The notes beneath the pieces were generated by a model. It worked only from the letters and a program-made list of their open reading frames with translations, had not been told where the DNA came from and made no database searches. DNA of 7,559 nt from assembly GCA_002322035.1 (NCBI GenBank), contig DCNF01000095.1, positions 1-7,559 on the forward strand, read 5' to 3'. This DNA comes from Geobacter sp. UBA1603. GTDB lineage: Bacteria > Desulfobacterota > Desulfuromonadia > Geobacterales > Pseudopelobacteraceae. Shown piece after piece: positions 6,093 through 7,559 of this stretch. Within the stretch, counting starts at the first letter, position 1. Every line of letters starts with the position of its first letter. The position numbers were made by a program, and so were the translations under genes.

Positions 6093-6793
6093 GCACGCTA
6101 CCGATGCTTCATCTTATCCAGAATGACCCGGAGGTACCGCCGGGAACCATCGCAGACACCCTGAACGAACTGGGAATATTCCACCTTGTACACCACCCCT
6201 ACCTGGGCGCGCCCCTGCCGGAACAGCGTGATGTCAGCGCCATGATCGTGCTGGGAGGCTCCATGTGCGCCAACGACGACCACGGCCACCCTTTTCTCAA
6301 CGACCTCAAGACCGCGATCCGCAGCTGCGTGTCAGCCGGAGCCCCCTACCTCGGTATCTGCCTGGGCGGCCAGCTGCTGGCAAGCGCACTGGGAGCCCCG
6401 GTTACAGCAAACCGCTGGGAGGAGTGTGGAACCATGCCGGTAGCCCTCACCGATCAAGGGCGCAGCGATCCGCTGTTTCGAAACATCGCAGACCGGTTTT
6501 TAACATTCCAGTGGCACCATGACAGTTTTGACCTGCCTCATGGGGCGGTACTGCTGGCTTCGTCACCGGCCTGCCCCCACCAGGCTTTCCGTTTTTCCCG
6601 GACGGCCTGGGGAATCCAGTTTCATCCCGAAGTAACAGAGCAGATCATCCGCGACTGGTGCGCCTGGGACCCGGTCACCACCGGACAAACCGACACCCTT
6701 ACAGCCGAATTTCTGGCCCATGAAACTTTCTATCGCCAGACATCGCGCCTGATGATCGAAAACTTTGTGCGATCGGCCGGCCTTCTGGTATAG
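6089..6793 (+). CDS. Class I glutamine amidotransferase (GMP synthase-type GATase domain)
   Basis: 234 residues. The catalytic triad of class I amidotransferases is complete: nucleophile C91 in GICLGGQ, and H179 and E181 in FHPEV. The oxyanion-strand region is visible as LGGSM (55-59). QWHHDSFDLP and LASSP follow the order seen in GuaA-like GATase domains. No synthetase domain is attached, so it acts alone or with a separate partner. It would hydrolyse glutamine, or a gamma-glutamyl compound, to supply ammonia. The GTG start at 6089 overlaps the deacetylase stop; ATG 6104 is an alternative five codons in. nuoA starts 7 bases after its stop. The target acceptor is unknown. Confidence 0.92.
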   Translation: MSTLPMLHLIQNDPEVPPGTIADTLNELGIFHLVHHPYLGAPLPEQRDVSAMIVLGGSMCANDDHGHPFLNDLKTAIRSCVSAGAPYLGICLGGQLLASALGAPVTANRWEECGTMPVALTDQGRSDPLFRNIADRFLTFQWHHDSFDLPHGAVLLASSPACPHQAFRFSRTAWGIQFHPEVTEQIIRDWCAWDPVTTGQTDTLTAEFLAHETFYRQTSRLMIENFVRSAGLLV

Positions 6794-6800
6794 TCTGCTC

Positions 6801-7175
6801 ATGGTTCACGTATCCTTCTACCACCTGCTGATCTACACCGCCATCACGGTTGTTCTGATCGGAGTTTTACTTCTTGCTGCCTGGTGGCTCGGGGCCCGAC
6901 GGACCTCTCCCGCCAAGCAGATGCCCTACGAGTCCGGAGTTGCCCCAAGCGGCAGCGCCCGCCTTGCCTGGCCGGTTCCATTCTATCTGGTTGCCATCTT
7001 CTTCATCGTTTTTGATGTCGAAACCGCTTTTATCTTCACCTGGGCCATTGGATGGGACGCGCTTGGACTGGCGGGGCTGATTCAGATTACTGTGTTCATT
7101 ACCATACTTTTTGCCGGCCTTGTCTGGCTCTGGCTCAAAGGCGGCCTGGACTGGGGCCCGTCCAGAGAGCCATGA
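6801..7175 (+). CDS. nuoA: NADH-quinone oxidoreductase subunit A
   Basis: 124 residues, the normal length for NuoA. There are three membrane helices at about 7-31, 59-83 and 86-112. The family signature between TM1 and TM2 reads [16 protein letters not shown], and TM2 is [19 protein letters not shown], with the conserved acidic D72/E74. NuoA is a small membrane subunit near the quinone site of complex I. The ESG and GSAR forms are closer to the E. coli-type NuoA than to the YECG type. The ATG at 6801 gives the usual N-terminus, though no clear ribosome binding site precedes it. The stop overlaps the nuoB start (ATGA). Confidence 0.97.
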   Translation: MVHVSFYHLLIYTAITVVLIGVLLLAAWWLGARRTSPAKQMPYESGVAPSGSARLAWPVPFYLVAIFFIVFDVETAFIFTWAIGWDALGLAGLIQITVFITILFAGLVWLWLKGGLDWGPSREP

Positions 7176-7559
7176 CCGAGCGTCTTTCCGATTCCATACT
7201 GCTTACCCGCCTGGACGACCTGATCAACTGGGGCCGCGCCAATTCGCTCTGGCCGATGTTCTTCGGCCTTTCCTGCTGTTTTGTCGAGATGATGACCTCA
7301 TTTACCTCCCGCCACGACATCTCCCGCTTCGGAGCCGAGGTCCTGCGTGGCACGCCGCGCGAAGCCGACCTAATGGTGATTGCCGGCACCCCGTTCGTAA
7401 AGATGGCGCCTTCGATCCTGCACCTCTACGAACAGATGGCCGAGCCACGCTGGGTGATCTCCATGGGGACGTGCGCGAATGGCGGCGGCTATTACCACTA
7501 TTCCTACGCCGTGGTGCGCGGCTGCGACCGCATCGTGCCGGTCGACATCTACGTTCCGG
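7172..7559 (+). CDS. nuoB: NADH-quinone oxidoreductase subunit B (N-terminal 129 residues, truncated by window edge)
   Basis: NuoB carries cluster N2, the last iron-sulfur centre before quinone in complex I. Three of its four ligands are visible: tandem C35-C36 in [10 protein letters not shown] and C101 in GTCANGGG. The window ends in VDIYVP, just where the PGCPP motif with the fourth ligand is expected. C118 (RGCDR) is not a usual ligand. The [36 protein letters not shown] and [23 protein letters not shown] blocks are of the E. coli type. Compared with E. coli NuoB the N-terminus is shorter, starting almost directly at the core. Translation is coupled to nuoA through ATGA. The remaining nuo genes should follow. 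Confidence 0.97.
   Translation, partial: MTERLSDSILLTRLDDLINWGRANSLWPMFFGLSCCFVEMMTSFTSRHDISRFGAEVLRGTPREADLMVIAGTPFVKMAPSILHLYEQMAEPRWVISMGTCANGGGYYHYSYAVVRGCDRIVPVDIYVP

Noticed and set aside
1..7559. tRNA, rRNA or phage/toxin-antitoxin/defence genes
   Set aside because: No cloverleaf, rRNA segment or family signature of such systems was seen on either strand.

Overview
The window is GC-rich bacterial chromosome. Its gene content fits an anaerobic, respiring or syntrophic deltaproteobacterium (Desulfuromonadales/Geobacter-Pelobacter-like). The main reasons are an electron-bifurcation-type HdrABC set and an Escherichia coli-type complex I operon, together with a radical SAM enzyme and a polysaccharide deacetylase. 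The lineage is an inference; no rRNA or species marker is present.

Layout. Bases 1-2769 carry, on the minus strand, a heterodisulfide-reductase-like cluster read hdrC -> hdrB -> hdrA. hdrC and hdrB overlap by a GTGA. hdrA is separated from hdrB by about 240 bases holding a roughly 210-base AT-rich element built of nested inverted and direct repeats. hdrA runs off the left edge of the window. Bases 2770-3040 are a non-coding region with several short palindromes, the likely promoter/leader of hdrCB. Bases 3041-4651, also minus, hold a tight two-gene unit: a small YeiW-type (UPF0153) cysteine-cluster protein followed 3 bases later by an uncharacterised radical SAM enzyme. Bases 4652-4790 are a divergent promoter region. 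From 4791 to the right edge everything is on the plus strand and closely packed: a 158-residue coiled-coil protein of unknown function, a secreted NodB-type polysaccharide deacetylase, a class I glutamine amidotransferase, nuoA and the start of nuoB. Gaps there are 18 and 7 bases or 4-base overlaps.

How the genes work together. HdrABC would pass electrons among FAD and iron-sulfur centres in the cytoplasm, probably coupled to ferredoxin and disulfide/thiol or other acceptors. NuoA/NuoB belong to the membrane NADH (or ferredoxin):quinone oxidoreductase. Both are therefore redox modules of anaerobic energy metabolism, though they lie in separate, oppositely oriented units. The deacetylase, amidotransferase and hypothetical gene appear to share the transcript that enters nuoA, because no room for a separate promoter exists in the 7-base gap before nuoA. 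Six of the ten genes appear to use GTG starts. The least explained parts are the hdrB-hdrA repeat element, the YeiW/radical SAM pair and the 158-residue protein.
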